A DNA stretch of 64,000 bases from Streptomyces amritsarensis. Its GTDB lineage: Bacteria; Actinomycetota; Actinomycetes; Streptomycetales; Streptomycetaceae. Position numbers and translations under genes: made by a program. This document shows positions 43,344-51,967 of this stretch, in pieces. How positions within the stretch are numbered: position 1 is the stretch's first letter; the number at the start of each line of letters is the position of its first letter. The notes under the pieces were generated by a model. That model was not told the DNA's origin, ran no database searches, and worked only from the letters and a program-made list of their open reading frames with translations. The stretch covers positions 1-64,000 of the forward strand of contig NZ_MQUR01000024.1 of NCBI RefSeq assembly GCF_001953875.1. Reading direction: 5' to 3'.

Positions 43344-44666
43344 TCACCGCGGCTCTCGCCGCAGGTACGTCTTCGGATGCCCTGGGGGTGCACCCGGGCC
43401 CGGCCCGGGGGAAGCAGCCCGGACGAGCCGGGCGACACCCGGGGAGCCCGGCCGCGGACCCCTGGCACCGAGGCGCTTGCGGACTCCTCTCACCAGTCTC
43501 CCCGCCGTGAAGCCCGCGCCGTGCACGAATCGCATGGAAGGGCCGAATGAGGGAGCCGCCAGCAGCCCCGCGAAGAACAGTCCGGGCCACGAGGACTCGA
43601 AGCCGGGGCCCAGCTCCGGGGCTCGGCCGTTGCCCACCGTCTTCAGGGCGGCCCGCAGCCCCGCGTCGAGCATGCCGAGCCGGGCCAGGTCCGGGGCGAA
43701 GCCGGTGGCCGCGATGACGTGGGCGACGTCCAGCACCACCGATTCACCCGCGGGTGTGGTCAGCCCGAGCCGGGTCCGCTCGCCCGCCGCCACCGCTCGG
43801 TGCAGCCGGTGGCCGAGCAGCGCCGGCACGCGCCGCTCGAAGCGGTCCCGCAGCCACCAGGCGCCGGCCGGGCCCAGCGCGGTCGCCGCGATCCGCTCCC
43901 GGGTGTGCGCGGGCAGCCGGCGCACCGCCCAGGGCAGCTCCGACCACACCCAGCTGCGCCAGCCCGTGCCGAGGCCGCTGTGCGGATCGCGCAGGGCGCG
44001 CAGCGGGGGCCGGCTCAACGGCTGCGGGACGGTGTTCCAGTTCAGCCGGGAGCGCCGGGCCACCAGGCAGGGCCTGGCACCCTGCTCGGCCAGCAGGGCG
44101 GCGGTCTCCAGGGCGGCCTGCCCGGCCCCGAGCACGGCGACCTCGCGGCCGGCGAAGCCGGACAGGTCCCGGTGGCCGCTGCTGTGCGAGTAGTGGGCGG
44201 GCGGGAGGTCCCGCAGCGCCTCGGGGTGCTGGGCGAAGGGCATCACCCCGACGGCGACGGCGACCGTACGGGCGAGCAGCGGCGGTCCCTCGGCCGTGCG
44301 GACGCGGAAGCCGCCGCCCTGCGGGGTCACCTCCGTGACGGTCACCTCCTCCACCTGCGGCCCGGCGTGCCGGGCGAACCACATCCCGTACGCGCTGAAC
44401 GTGCCGATGGGCAGCGGAGTGCCGTGTTCCGCGACGGTTCCGAGGGAGGCGCAGTATTCGGCCAGGGTGTGCCGCCCGTCCGGCGCGGACAGGTTGGAGG
44501 ACCAGGGCTCGGACTTCAGGTACATGCCGTCGGGCATGTGGTCGCGCCACGACGCCATGGGCCGCCCCAGCACCCGTACGCCCAGGCCCGCGCCGGCCGC
44601 GTGGGCGGCGATCGACAGCCCGTACGGGCCCGCGCCGATCACCACGAGGTCGTCGATCCGCGTCAC
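43344..44666 (-). CDS. FAD-dependent NAD(P)-binding oxidoreductase
   Basis: 440 residues. Two nucleotide-binding motifs: [16 protein letters not shown] at the start and [20 protein letters not shown] (~200), plus ATGFAPDL near the C-terminal FAD region. Resembles flavoprotein N-hydroxylase/monooxygenase-like proteins ([10 protein letters not shown]). A disordered Pro/Gly tail follows. Lies 58 bases downstream of the ATP-grasp gene, same strand. Confidence 0.87.
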   Translation of the reverse strand: MTRIDDLVVIGAGPYGLSIAAHAAGAGLGVRVLGRPMASWRDHMPDGMYLKSEPWSSNLSAPDGRHTLAEYCASLGTVAEHGTPLPIGTFSAYGMWFARHAGPQVEEVTVTEVTPQGGGFRVRTAEGPPLLARTVAVAVGVMPFAQHPEALRDLPPAHYSHSSGHRDLSGFAGREVAVLGAGQAALETAALLAEQGARPCLVARRSRLNWNTVPQPLSRPPLRALRDPHSGLGTGWRSWVWSELPWAVRRLPAHTRERIAATALGPAGAWWLRDRFERRVPALLGHRLHRAVAAGERTRLGLTTPAGESVVLDVAHVIAATGFAPDLARLGMLDAGLRAALKTVGNGRAPELGPGFESSWPGLFFAGLLAAPSFGPSMRFVHGAGFTAGRLVRGVRKRLGARGPRPGSPGVARLVRAASPGPGPGAPPGHPKTYLRREPR

Positions 44667-44724
44667 ACCCGCTCCTTCAGCACCGTGGTCACCTGCCCGG
44701 CCCCGGCCGCCGGTCCCCGCCCGC

Positions 44725-46134
44725 TCAACGGGTCACCAGTTCGTCCGGCTCGGCCGAAGCCCCGGGCGGGCGGGGGCAGGAGACCGCGGAGGTCACGCCC
44801 GACCGCTCCCGTCCGCGCTGCCGGGGCGTACGGACGACCGCGCGCGCGGTGCGGCGTCCCTGCGCCGGGACACCGCGCAGGACCCGTACCCCCTTGGCCG
44901 CGCCGCGTCCCAGGAACGCCGCGAGCATCGCGAGGAACGGCCGGAGGTCGTCGGAGGCGAACCAGGCGGCCTCGACCCGCCCCCGCTCCGGGGCCGGTCC
45001 CGGCTTCGGGGAGGCGGTGTCCGCCGCCGGGCGGCGGCGCGGCAGCGTACGGCCCCGTACGGCCGCCAGCAGGGCGTAGTTCTCCGCGACGAAGACGCGG
45101 CCCGCGCCGCCCGACGCCTGCGGCACCCGCTGGCCCGTCAGATCCAGGTACATCGCCTGGACCACGTCCAGTCCCGCCGCGTCCGCGAACAGCCTGAACT
45201 GCGCGCCCGGGCGGGGGTTGAAGTCCACCAGCCGGAAGACCCCGCGCTCGTCCCGGCGGAAGTCCAGGTCCAGGATCCCCTCGTAGCCGAGGTGTTCGGC
45301 GAGCCGCAGCGCCGCCTCCTCCACCGCCGGGTCGGGCAGCCAGCGCCCCACCGCCGTCAGCCCCGTGCGCACCGGCCAGGACAGTTCCTTGCGGCCCGAT
45401 CCGACGAGCAGCGGGTGCCCGCCTCGGGTGAAGGCGCCGTGGAAGAACCAGTCGGTGTCGGGGCCGGCCGGCAGGAACCGCTGGAGCAGCAGCCGGCTCC
45501 CCGCCTCCGCGGAGCGCTCGTACAGTCGGCGCGCCTCGGCGGTGGTGTGCACGAGCGTGGTGCTGCGCAGGCCGTCCGCCCCGGCGGGCAGCAGCCACGG
45601 CCGGCTCCACTTGGCCACCACCGGCAGGCCCAGCCGCCAGGCCGCCTCCGCCGCCTCGGCTCCGCTCGCCGGGACGACGGTCTGCGGGTGCGGGACCCCC
45701 CACCGCGCGCACAGCCGCGACAGCTCGGCCTTGTCGGCCACCCGGGCAGGCAGGTTGTCGGGCTGGTGGGGGATCCGGAAACGCTCGCGGAGCATCGGGG
45801 CGACCCGGGACACGGCGATGGCGCTCAGGTCGTCCATCGCGATGAGCACGGCCGGGCGGCCGATCCGCTCCGACACCCCGGTCAGGCACTCCAGCAGGGC
45901 CTCGGGCGTCTCCGGATCCAGCCCGCCGGGAGGACCGGGGTGTACGGCGTGCAGGTACCGCGAACGCCCCATGGGACCTCCCCCGGCTTCGACGACGGCA
46001 TGGACCTCCACGCCCTTGCGGCCAAGGGATCTGACGGCGCCGAGGGTCCCGTGGTGGAAGGGATTGCGGTCGAGTCTGAGCACAACGGCGGGCACATGGT
46101 TGGCGAACGCGTGCATGGCAACGGTGTCTTTCAC
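44725..46134 (-). CDS. ATP-grasp family carboxylate-amine ligase
   Basis: About 469 residues. An N-terminal pre-ATP-grasp domain ([20 protein letters not shown]) is followed by the ATP-grasp fold: [31 protein letters not shown], and metal/ATP ligands in [23 protein letters not shown] ~100-residue C-terminal extension is basic. GTG 46134 or ATG 46116 could start it. Order suggests it acts with the flavoprotein to modify a small molecule or surface glycan; substrate unknown. Confidence 0.87.
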   Translation of the reverse strand: MKDTVAMHAFANHVPAVVLRLDRNPFHHGTLGAVRSLGRKGVEVHAVVEAGGGPMGRSRYLHAVHPGPPGGLDPETPEALLECLTGVSERIGRPAVLIAMDDLSAIAVSRVAPMLRERFRIPHQPDNLPARVADKAELSRLCARWGVPHPQTVVPASGAEAAEAAWRLGLPVVAKWSRPWLLPAGADGLRSTTLVHTTAEARRLYERSAEAGSRLLLQRFLPAGPDTDWFFHGAFTRGGHPLLVGSGRKELSWPVRTGLTAVGRWLPDPAVEEAALRLAEHLGYEGILDLDFRRDERGVFRLVDFNPRPGAQFRLFADAAGLDVVQAMYLDLTGQRVPQASGGAGRVFVAENYALLAAVRGRTLPRRRPAADTASPKPGPAPERGRVEAAWFASDDLRPFLAMLAAFLGRGAAKGVRVLRGVPAQGRRTARAVVRTPRQRGRERSGVTSAVSCPRPPGASAEPDELVTR

Positions 46135-46266
46135 CTAGTCGGACCAAGCGGGGGTGGTGTGCAGCTGCTAATGGCCTACGTGGCAGTCACCGGACAGGCC
46201 ATTCGTCAGATTTGATGCCTAACGTCTCTGGTAAGCACACCGATTCAGGAAAGCCCGGGAGACGCC

Positions 46267-47886
46267 ATGCCCACACCACGCCGCCGACTGGCGAGCACCT
46301 GCATCGGTACGGTCACGGCCGGACTGCTCGCCACCGGGGCCGCCCTCGCGACGCCGGACGAGAACCGGACCGAGGACTCCGGCACCGCCATGGGCGCCTA
46401 TCTCGCCTACGGCCCCGACGGGGTGGCCCGCATCCCGCACCTCTCGCGCTGGCTCGGCGGCAAGGAGATCCGGGTCGGCCACACCTATCTCCCCGGCGAC
46501 CAGTGGGCGGGCATCGAGGGCCGGGTCTCCTTCCTGGAGGACTGGGCCCGGTGGCGCCTCGCGGACGACGACCGGATGTTCGTCCTCAACGTGCCCATGC
46601 AGGCGCGCAACGAGGCGCGGGTGCCCGACCAGCAGGTGGCCCGGCTGATCCGGGCGGGCGCGGAGGGCGAGTACGACGTGCACTTCCGCAGGCTCGCCGA
46701 GCGTCTGGTGTCGCTGGGCGTGCCGGACACCGTCATCGTGCTCGGCTGGGAGATGAACGGCGTCACCTACACCCACCGCTGCCGCCCCGACCCGGCGAAC
46801 TGGAAGGTGTACTGGCGCCGCATCGTCACCGTGATGCGCGCCGTGCCCGGCCAGAAGTTCAAATTCGACTTCGCCCCGAACAGGGGCACGGACGCGATCG
46901 GCTGGACGAAGTGCTACCCGGGCGACGACTACGTCGACATCATCGGGATGGATTCCTACGACCAGGGGCCCGGACAGACCTTCGACGACCAGATCTCCCA
47001 GCCGTACGGCCTCCAGAAGCACGTCGACTTCGCGCGGGCACACCGCAAAGCGATCTCCTACCCGGAGTGGGGCCTGTTCCGGCGAGGCGACAATCCGGAG
47101 TACGTGCGGCGCATGCTGCAGTGGATCGCGCAGCACAAGCCGCTCTACCACACCATCACCGACTACTGCCCGCACGGCGTGTGGCAGTGCAAGCAGAACC
47201 CGCAGTCCACGAGGGTGTTCCGGGACGCTCTGACACCCGAGGTGCCCGGCCCGGTGGTCCCGACGCCGGTCGTGCCGACGCCGGTCGTGCCGACGCCGGT
47301 GGTGCCGACCCCCGTGGTGCCCACGCCGGCCGTTCCCACCCCGGCCATCCCGACCCCGCAGGTCCCGACCCCGGCAGTCCCGACCCCGCAGGTGCCCACC
47401 CCGGCCATCCCGACCCCGCAGGTCCCGACCCCGGCAGTCCCGACCCCGCAGGTGCCCGAGCCCTCGCCGGTGGAAACGAGCCCGGTCGCGCCGACCCCGG
47501 TCGCGCCGAGCCCGGAGGTCCCGACCCCGGTCGCGCCGAGCCCGGAGGTCCCGACCCCCGTCGCCCCGAGCAGCAGCCCCAGCCCCAGCCCGCTGGAGCC
47601 GAGCCCCGCCGTCCCCGAGCCCGTCACCCCCAGCCCCGACGTGCCGAAGCCCTCGCCCGTGACTCCCTCGCCCGTGGCGACGGCTCCCGTCACGCCGGGC
47701 CCGGTCGTACCCGTGCCCGCGCCCACACCTGCGAAGCCCCTGCCGCAGCCGCAGCGGCCGCCGCTCAACAGCATGCAGTGGTGCGTACCGATCAACTTCG
47801 GCGAGTGGCTGTCCAAGCTCGTCGGCAAGCAGTCGGTCTGCATCAAGCTCGACCTGGGCGACGACTCCGGCTTCTGGCCCTTCTAG
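46267..47886 (+). CDS. Secreted GH26-like glycoside hydrolase with Pro-rich stalk
   Basis: 539 residues. Signal peptide (TCIGTVTAGLLATGAALA). The catalytic domain (~40-315) is GH26/beta-mannanase-like with acid/base Glu162 in LGWEMNGV and nucleophile Glu267 in SYPEWGLF. A ~170-residue stalk of Val-Pro-Thr-Pro type repeats follows, then a conserved-looking C-terminal tail (MQWCVPINFGEWLSKLVGKQ, ending DDSGFWPF) with two Cys. Next to the exopolysaccharide operon, it probably trims or releases the polymer. ATG 46267. Confidence 0.9.
   Translation: MPTPRRRLASTCIGTVTAGLLATGAALATPDENRTEDSGTAMGAYLAYGPDGVARIPHLSRWLGGKEIRVGHTYLPGDQWAGIEGRVSFLEDWARWRLADDDRMFVLNVPMQARNEARVPDQQVARLIRAGAEGEYDVHFRRLAERLVSLGVPDTVIVLGWEMNGVTYTHRCRPDPANWKVYWRRIVTVMRAVPGQKFKFDFAPNRGTDAIGWTKCYPGDDYVDIIGMDSYDQGPGQTFDDQISQPYGLQKHVDFARAHRKAISYPEWGLFRRGDNPEYVRRMLQWIAQHKPLYHTITDYCPHGVWQCKQNPQSTRVFRDALTPEVPGPVVPTPVVPTPVVPTPVVPTPVVPTPAVPTPAIPTPQVPTPAVPTPQVPTPAIPTPQVPTPAVPTPQVPEPSPVETSPVAPTPVAPSPEVPTPVAPSPEVPTPVAPSSSPSPSPLEPSPAVPEPVTPSPDVPKPSPVTPSPVATAPVTPGPVVPVPAPTPAKPLPQPQRPPLNSMQWCVPINFGEWLSKLVGKQSVCIKLDLGDDSGFWPF
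47341..47460. repeat. 60-bp tandem duplication in the GH26 stalk
   Basis: Bases 47341-47397 and 47401-47457 are identical (57 of 60 bases of each unit); only the last codon differs. Coding Pro-rich Val/Ile-Pro-Thr-Pro. Its perfect identity at synonymous positions indicates a recent copy event. Confidence 0.9.
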
Positions 47887-47891
47887 ACGCG

Positions 47892-49034
47892 TCATCGCAC
47901 CCGCAGTTCGTTGAGCCGCGCCCGCCAGTCCCTGGCGGCCGGCAGCGCCTCGCGCAGCGCGTCCACCGCCCGCTCGCGCCCCGTCACCTGCGACTCGTGG
48001 AGCCGCAGCAGGGGCGCGAGCGCGCTCGTGGACATCAGGAAGCGCTGGTTGACGACCGTCCGGGGCCGCCAGTGGTTCTTGTACGGCTCGTTGCCCCGCA
48101 GGAAGCTGACCACCGGCCGGCCTTCGGCCAGCGCCCGCCGGGCCTCGTGGCGCAGCAGCAGCGTCGCCACGTCCACCTTGCGCGCCCGCAGGTCCGGGTC
48201 GGCCCCGTAGAGGTAGCCGCCGCTGAGGCCCGCCGACAGCAGCGTGACGTTGGCCGCCACCACCTTGCCGTCCAGCCGGAACTCCGTCAGCCGGCCCTCC
48301 CCCGCCCGCACCATCCGGCGGGTCGCCCGGGTGAGGTGCTCGGCGAAGCGGGGACGCAGGTGCTCGGGGGTCACCCCGCGGCCGCGCCACTGCTTCTCGT
48401 GCAGCCGCAGCAGGTTCCGTACCGCGCGCGGCACTTCGTGCTCGGTGGCCTCGTGCTCCTCGATCCCGGCCGCGTCGGTCTTGCGCAGCTTCGCCCGCAC
48501 CCGCTGGGCGCCGGAGGCAGGCATCCGCTTGACCAGTTCGTCGAACGGCAGGGTCGGCAGCTCCATGCACGTGGAGTCGGCGAGCCTGCTGCCGATACCG
48601 GGCCACTGCCGGTACACCTCCTCGGCGGCGGCCCCCGGACGGACCTCCCGCAGGTCGACCACCGCGCCGCGGGCGGCCCGGTGCAGCCCGTGGGCCAGCG
48701 CCGGGACGACCTGGGCGGCGTGCTCCGCGGCCACGAGCACGTCGAAGTAGTCGGTGATCGGGCCGCCGAGGGGCACCAGCAGCGGAAGCGGCCGGTGCAC
48801 GAGCATCAGGGCGGCCGCTCCGACCAGTTCCCCGCCGCGCCGGACGAGGACGATCCGGAGCCGGCCGTCCTTCCCGTACGACAGCCACCAGGAGTGCAGC
48901 CAGGCGTGGCTCTGGAACGGGGTGGCGGTGGGACAGGCGCGGACGAGCCGGTTCCACGGCTCCTCCAGCGCGGCGAACTGCCGGGGGTCGCGGCACAGCG
49001 TCACCGACAGGGCCCCGGCGGAGCCCGAACTCAT
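47892..49034 (-). CDS. FemAB/BcsL-like GNAT (acetyltransf_6) protein
   Basis: 380 residues. Two GNAT-type halves: FQSHAWLHSWWLSYGKDGRL near the N-terminus and VVAANVTLLSAGLSGGYLYG, then VDVATLLLRHEARRALAEGR. This CelD/BcsL-type fold is frequent in exopolysaccharide clusters, where it may attach acyl or amino-acyl groups to the glycan. ATG 49034 overlaps the upstream stop (ATGA). Confidence 0.87.
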   Translation of the reverse strand: MSSGSAGALSVTLCRDPRQFAALEEPWNRLVRACPTATPFQSHAWLHSWWLSYGKDGRLRIVLVRRGGELVGAAALMLVHRPLPLLVPLGGPITDYFDVLVAAEHAAQVVPALAHGLHRAARGAVVDLREVRPGAAAEEVYRQWPGIGSRLADSTCMELPTLPFDELVKRMPASGAQRVRAKLRKTDAAGIEEHEATEHEVPRAVRNLLRLHEKQWRGRGVTPEHLRPRFAEHLTRATRRMVRAGEGRLTEFRLDGKVVAANVTLLSAGLSGGYLYGADPDLRARKVDVATLLLRHEARRALAEGRPVVSFLRGNEPYKNHWRPRTVVNQRFLMSTSALAPLLRLHESQVTGRERAVDALREALPAARDWRARLNELRVR

Positions 49035-49807
49035 CGCACGGACTCCTTCTCCTTGGCCGAGACCGGCTCACCCTGCGCGGGAAGCGTGGCGTACTCCTCG
49101 GCCACGCGCTCCGCGACCGGTTCGGCCGCCGGACCGGCCGCGGGCGCGGCCCCGCCCTCCTCGGGGCGTCGGGCGCGGCCGGGCCGGGCGAGCAGCCACA
49201 GGCCGCCCAGCAGCCCGCCGGCGCACAGCCCCACGGCGCCGCTGATGGCGGCGGACGGGGAGGCCGGGTCGGTGGGGGCCACGGCCTGGTTGAAGAGCAG
49301 GAGCTGGACGCCGGTGTTCTTGGCGGCCTGGTTGCTGCTCAGCGACAGGGCGTCGGCGACGGCGTTCGCGATGTCGGCGGCCTCGGCGGGACTCTTGGAG
49401 GTGCCGGTGATGGCGATCATCGGGGATTCGGGGGAGGTCTCGGCCCGTACCTGGGTCCGCAGCTGCCGCGCGGTGATGCCGGCGCGGGGCTGTGCGTAGG
49501 CGAGGGTGGAGCTGCTGGTGGCGATACGGGCGTACGCCTGCGCGAAGCCGAGGGCGGTGGCGGGCTCGGTGGTGTCGTCGGGAACGGCGACGACATAGCT
49601 GGTCGCGGCGTACTCGGGGGCCTTGAGCACCCCGTACGCGCCGCCTGCCGCCAGCCCCAGCACGGCGCAGGCGGGCAGCGGCCACCACACGGGGGGCCGG
49701 GTGAAACGCCGCCTGGGCCGCTTCCCGGACCGGTGGTCGCCCTTGCGCTCCGGCTTCCGGTCGGGGTTCTCCGGCTTCTCTGACTTCTTCGCCGCGGTGT
49801 CGGACAT
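49031..49807 (-). CDS. Wzz/YveK-like polysaccharide chain-length protein
   Basis: 258 residues. Charged Lys-rich N-terminus, first transmembrane segment (PLPACAVLGLAAGGAYGVL), an extracytoplasmic domain (YVVAVPDDTTEPATALGFAQ, SPMIAITGTSKSPAEAADIA), and a second transmembrane segment (AISGAVGLCAGGLLGGLWLL). Lacks a fused Tyr kinase. Likely sets polymer length with the ligase/flippase of this operon. ATG 49807 has only a weak ribosome site. Confidence 0.87.
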   Translation of the reverse strand: MSDTAAKKSEKPENPDRKPERKGDHRSGKRPRRRFTRPPVWWPLPACAVLGLAAGGAYGVLKAPEYAATSYVVAVPDDTTEPATALGFAQAYARIATSSSTLAYAQPRAGITARQLRTQVRAETSPESPMIAITGTSKSPAEAADIANAVADALSLSSNQAAKNTGVQLLLFNQAVAPTDPASPSAAISGAVGLCAGGLLGGLWLLARPGRARRPEEGGAAPAAGPAAEPVAERVAEEYATLPAQGEPVSAKEKESVR

Positions 49808-49877
49808 GGTCGTGCTCGCTTCCTGGAGGGAGGTGGGTTGCTTCGGGTCCCGGCCGGGACCCCTTCGGGGGTGCGGA

Positions 49878-51194
49878 TCAGCCACGGGCGCCCGGCGTCT
49901 TCCGGGGGGAGCCGGGCCCGGGGACGGTGAGTCCCGCCGCCGGCCGCGGCGCGGGGTCCGGGGCCGCAGCGCCGGCCGGATCCGGTGCGGGGTCCGCGGC
50001 GGTGCCCGGCGTCCGCCGGTCCGGCGCGGCGCCCCGTGCCGTCGGCGCCGCTCCCGGCGCGGCCGACAGGGCGAGGTCGTAGACGTCCAGCAGCCGGCTC
50101 GCGCTGCGGGCGATGTCGTAGCGGCGCACGACCGGGGGCGGGGGCAGCCGGCGGGCGCCCGCCTCCATGTGGCCGCGCAGTGCCGCGAAGAGTTCCTCCG
50201 TGCCGGTGCCGATGCGGCGGGCCCCGGGGGCCTCCGCGGCGGGCAGGTCGTCGATGGCCGGACAGGTCACGTGCAGGACCGGAAGTCCGGCGGCCAGGGC
50301 CTCGACGACCGCGAGCCCGAAGGCCTCCTCCCGCGACGGCGAGACGAAGACGTCCATGGCGGCCAGCAGGGCCGGGATGCCGGGGGTGCGGCCGTCCGCG
50401 CTGTCGCCCAGCGGGTCCCGCTCGCCCAGCAGGTGGATGCGGCTCTGGGCGCCGAGCTCGGCGGCCAGCCGGCGCAGCCCCGCCCGCTCCGGGCCGTCCC
50501 CGGCCAGCAGCAGGTGGGCGCCCGGCAGCGCGGCCACGGCCCGCACCAGCACGTCGAACCGCTTGCCGGGGACCAGCCGGCCGACCCCGCCGACGACGAA
50601 GGCCCGCTCGGGCAGCCCGGTGCGGGCCCTCGTGGCCCGGCGGACGCCCTCGTCGAAGCGGAAGCGGACGGCCTCGATGCCGTTGGGGACGACGTGGACC
50701 CGCGCGGCCGGCACCCCCCATCCCTCCAGCCGGGCGGCGACGGTGTCGGAGACGGCCACGGTCGCCGCGCCCAGCCGCTCGCTGGCCAGGTACAGCGCGC
50801 GCACCCCGCCCGAGAGCGGCCGGCCCTCGATCTCGCCCTCGCCGAGGGAGTGCTCGGTGGCGACGGTCGCCCCGGTGCCCGCGAGCCGGGCCGCGAGGCG
50901 CCCGTACACGCAGGCCCGGTACAGGTGGGTGTGCACGAGGTCGTACCGGCCGCGGCGGATGAACCGGACGAGCCGCGGCACCGCCCCCAGGTCCCGGTTG
51001 CCGCGCATGCCCAGGTGCACGACCCGTACGCCGTCGGCGCGCAGCCCCTCGGCCACCGGGCCGGGGTTGGTCAGCGTCAGGACGTCGCACCGCATCGGCA
51101 TGTGCCGCAGCAGCAGCCGCAGTTGCTGCTCGGCGCCGCCGACGCCGAGGCCGGTGATGACGTGCAGGGCCTTGACGGCCTCGATCGGCTTCAC
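49878..51194 (-). CDS. Family 4 glycosyltransferase
   Basis: 438 residues, GT-B fold. Glycine-rich acceptor loop ITGLGVGGAEQQLRLLLRHM, donor-site VVGGVGRLVPGKRFDVLVRA and the EX7E motif in SREEAFGLAVVEALAAGLPV. A ~70-residue Ala/Pro tail is low complexity. GTG 51194 overlaps the deacetylase stop by four bases. Confidence 0.92.
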   Translation of the reverse strand: MKPIEAVKALHVITGLGVGGAEQQLRLLLRHMPMRCDVLTLTNPGPVAEGLRADGVRVVHLGMRGNRDLGAVPRLVRFIRRGRYDLVHTHLYRACVYGRLAARLAGTGATVATEHSLGEGEIEGRPLSGGVRALYLASERLGAATVAVSDTVAARLEGWGVPAARVHVVPNGIEAVRFRFDEGVRRATRARTGLPERAFVVGGVGRLVPGKRFDVLVRAVAALPGAHLLLAGDGPERAGLRRLAAELGAQSRIHLLGERDPLGDSADGRTPGIPALLAAMDVFVSPSREEAFGLAVVEALAAGLPVLHVTCPAIDDLPAAEAPGARRIGTGTEELFAALRGHMEAGARRLPPPPVVRRYDIARSASRLLDVYDLALSAAPGAAPTARGAAPDRRTPGTAADPAPDPAGAAAPDPAPRPAAGLTVPGPGSPRKTPGARG

Positions 51195-51967
51195 CGGTGC
51201 ACCGCCCGCCGCAGCTCCCGGACCCGGTGGCGCACCTGCTTGACGCGCAGCCGAGTGCCGCTGTCGGCCTGGCTGACGTGCGTGCGCGGCAGGGCGTGCG
51301 GGCCGGCGAGCCGCCCGGGGTCGATGGCGCAGGCGTATCCGTAGCCGGCGGCGCGCGTCGCGTCGACGACCCGGGCGTCGAGGTGCCCGTACGGGTAGCA
51401 GAAGCCCTCGGGCAGGGTGCCGGTCAGCTCGCGCAGCAGGTCGCGGCTGCCGCGCAGTTCCTGCTGGAGCACGTCGTCGGCGGTGGCGGTGAGGTCCTGG
51501 TGGAGCAGGCCGTGCGAGCCGATCTCCTGTCCGGCGGCGGCGACTTCGCGGATCCCCTCGGCGGTGAGCAGGGACTTGCGGGGGCCCAGCGGGTCCCACA
51601 CGTTGTGCACGCCGAGCCGTCCGGGCAGCACGAACAGGGTGGCGGTGCAGTCGTGGCGCTGGAGCAGCGGCAGCGCGTGGGTCAGGAAGTCGGTGTAGCC
51701 GTCGTCGAAGGTCAGTCCGACGAGCCCGGCTCCGCGTCCGGCGGCGCGGGCCCGCAGCAGTTCGCCGACCGACACCCCGCGCAGGCCCCGGGAGCGCAGC
51801 CACAGCAGCTGCGCCTCCAGGGCGAGCGGGGTCACGGTGATCCCGTACGGGTCCTCGGCGGGGTCGGTGAACTCGGCGACGGAGTGGTACATCAGGACCC
51901 ACGGCGATGCGGTCCGGCGGGCGGGGACCACCACGGCGGCGGGGGCCGTGTCGGTGTCAGCGGGCAT
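51191..51967 (-). CDS. Polysaccharide deacetylase (NodB/CE4)
   Basis: 258 residues. NodB motifs: LTFDDGYTDF (catalytic Asp and metal Asp), SHGLLHQDLT (metal His residues) and YPYGHLDARVVDA. No signal peptide seen, so it may act on lipid-linked precursors in the cytoplasm or be an odd exporter substrate. ATG 51967 lies within the end of the flippase gene (11-base overlap). Confidence 0.92.
   Translation of the reverse strand: MPADTDTAPAAVVVPARRTASPWVLMYHSVAEFTDPAEDPYGITVTPLALEAQLLWLRSRGLRGVSVGELLRARAAGRGAGLVGLTFDDGYTDFLTHALPLLQRHDCTATLFVLPGRLGVHNVWDPLGPRKSLLTAEGIREVAAAGQEIGSHGLLHQDLTATADDVLQQELRGSRDLLRELTGTLPEGFCYPYGHLDARVVDATRAAGYGYACAIDPGRLAGPHALPRTHVSQADSGTRLRVKQVRHRVRELRRAVHR

Noticed and set aside
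40943..43510. Long plus-strand frame opposite the SpoIIE phosphatase
   Set aside because: No domain; antisense of a clear multi-domain gene.
47250..47700. Possible CRISPR-like array
   Set aside because: The regular repeats are Pro-rich codon repeats inside an open reading frame, without spacers.
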